From Bacteroidetes bacterium CG23_combo_of_CG06-09_8_20_14_all_32_9 (GTDB taxonomy: Bacteria > Bacteroidota > Bacteroidia > Bacteroidales > GWA2-32-17): a stretch of DNA of 5,651 bases. Under the pieces are notes generated by a model. That model was not told the origin of the DNA, ran no database searches, and saw only the letters and a program-made list of their open reading frames with translations. A program made the position numbers and the translations under genes. Position 1 is the first letter of the stretch; each line of letters begins with the position of its first letter. Below are positions 5,633-5,651 of the stretch, one piece after another. The stretch is from NCBI GenBank assembly GCA_002771395.1, contig PCSS01000370.1, positions 1 to 5,651 of the forward strand. Direction: 5' to 3'.

Positions 5633-5651
5633 AACTTTAATAAGTAAGTAG

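Overview
The window is AT-rich and most likely comes from the chromosome of a member of the Bacteroidota. Three things point there: purH directly followed by mreB on the same strand, protein sequences typical of that phylum, and a promoter in front of purH that fits the Bacteroidota -33/-7 pattern instead of the E. coli -35/-10 pattern. No mobile-element protein, tRNA, rRNA or CRISPR array is visible.

Layout. Bases 1-201 are non-coding and carry one copy of a short dispersed repeat. Bases 202-1948 hold a two-gene minus-strand operon: a family 2 glycosyltransferase of the dolichyl-phosphate-mannose-synthase-like type, followed, with an 8-base overlap, by a class I SAM-dependent methyltransferase with an N-terminal pair of CxxC motifs. 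Together they look like a surface-glycan or glycolipid modification unit. Bases 1949-2964 are a 1 kb gap between divergent transcription units. Bases 2965-5534 hold a plus-strand housekeeping pair, purH (last two steps of IMP synthesis) and mreB (cell-shape actin homologue), 23 bases apart and probably co-transcribed. Bases 5535-5651 are non-coding with a small hairpin and a degenerate heptad repeat; mreC would be expected beyond the edge.

The 1 kb gap is the unusual part. It contains (a) several copies, in both orientations, of a 17-base repeat with consensus TATYYAACRGGRTGAAT, another copy of which lies at the left edge of the window, so that inverted copies bracket the glycosyltransferase-methyltransferase pair; (b) a large imperfect inverted repeat at 2224-2332; (c) a compact palindrome at 2519-2546; (d) a 162-base segment at 2559-2720, clearly richer in G+C than its surroundings, that folds by eye into an 18-bp closing stem enclosing at least three hairpins; and (e) a long stem-loop at 2767-2839. 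In (c), (d) and (e) almost every departure from Watson-Crick pairing is a G-U pair when read as plus-strand RNA, which would be A-C mismatches on the other strand. This suggests a plus-strand structured RNA, which I could not match to a known class. It ends upstream of the predicted purH promoter, so it looks like a separate RNA or a structured repeat element and not a purH riboswitch.
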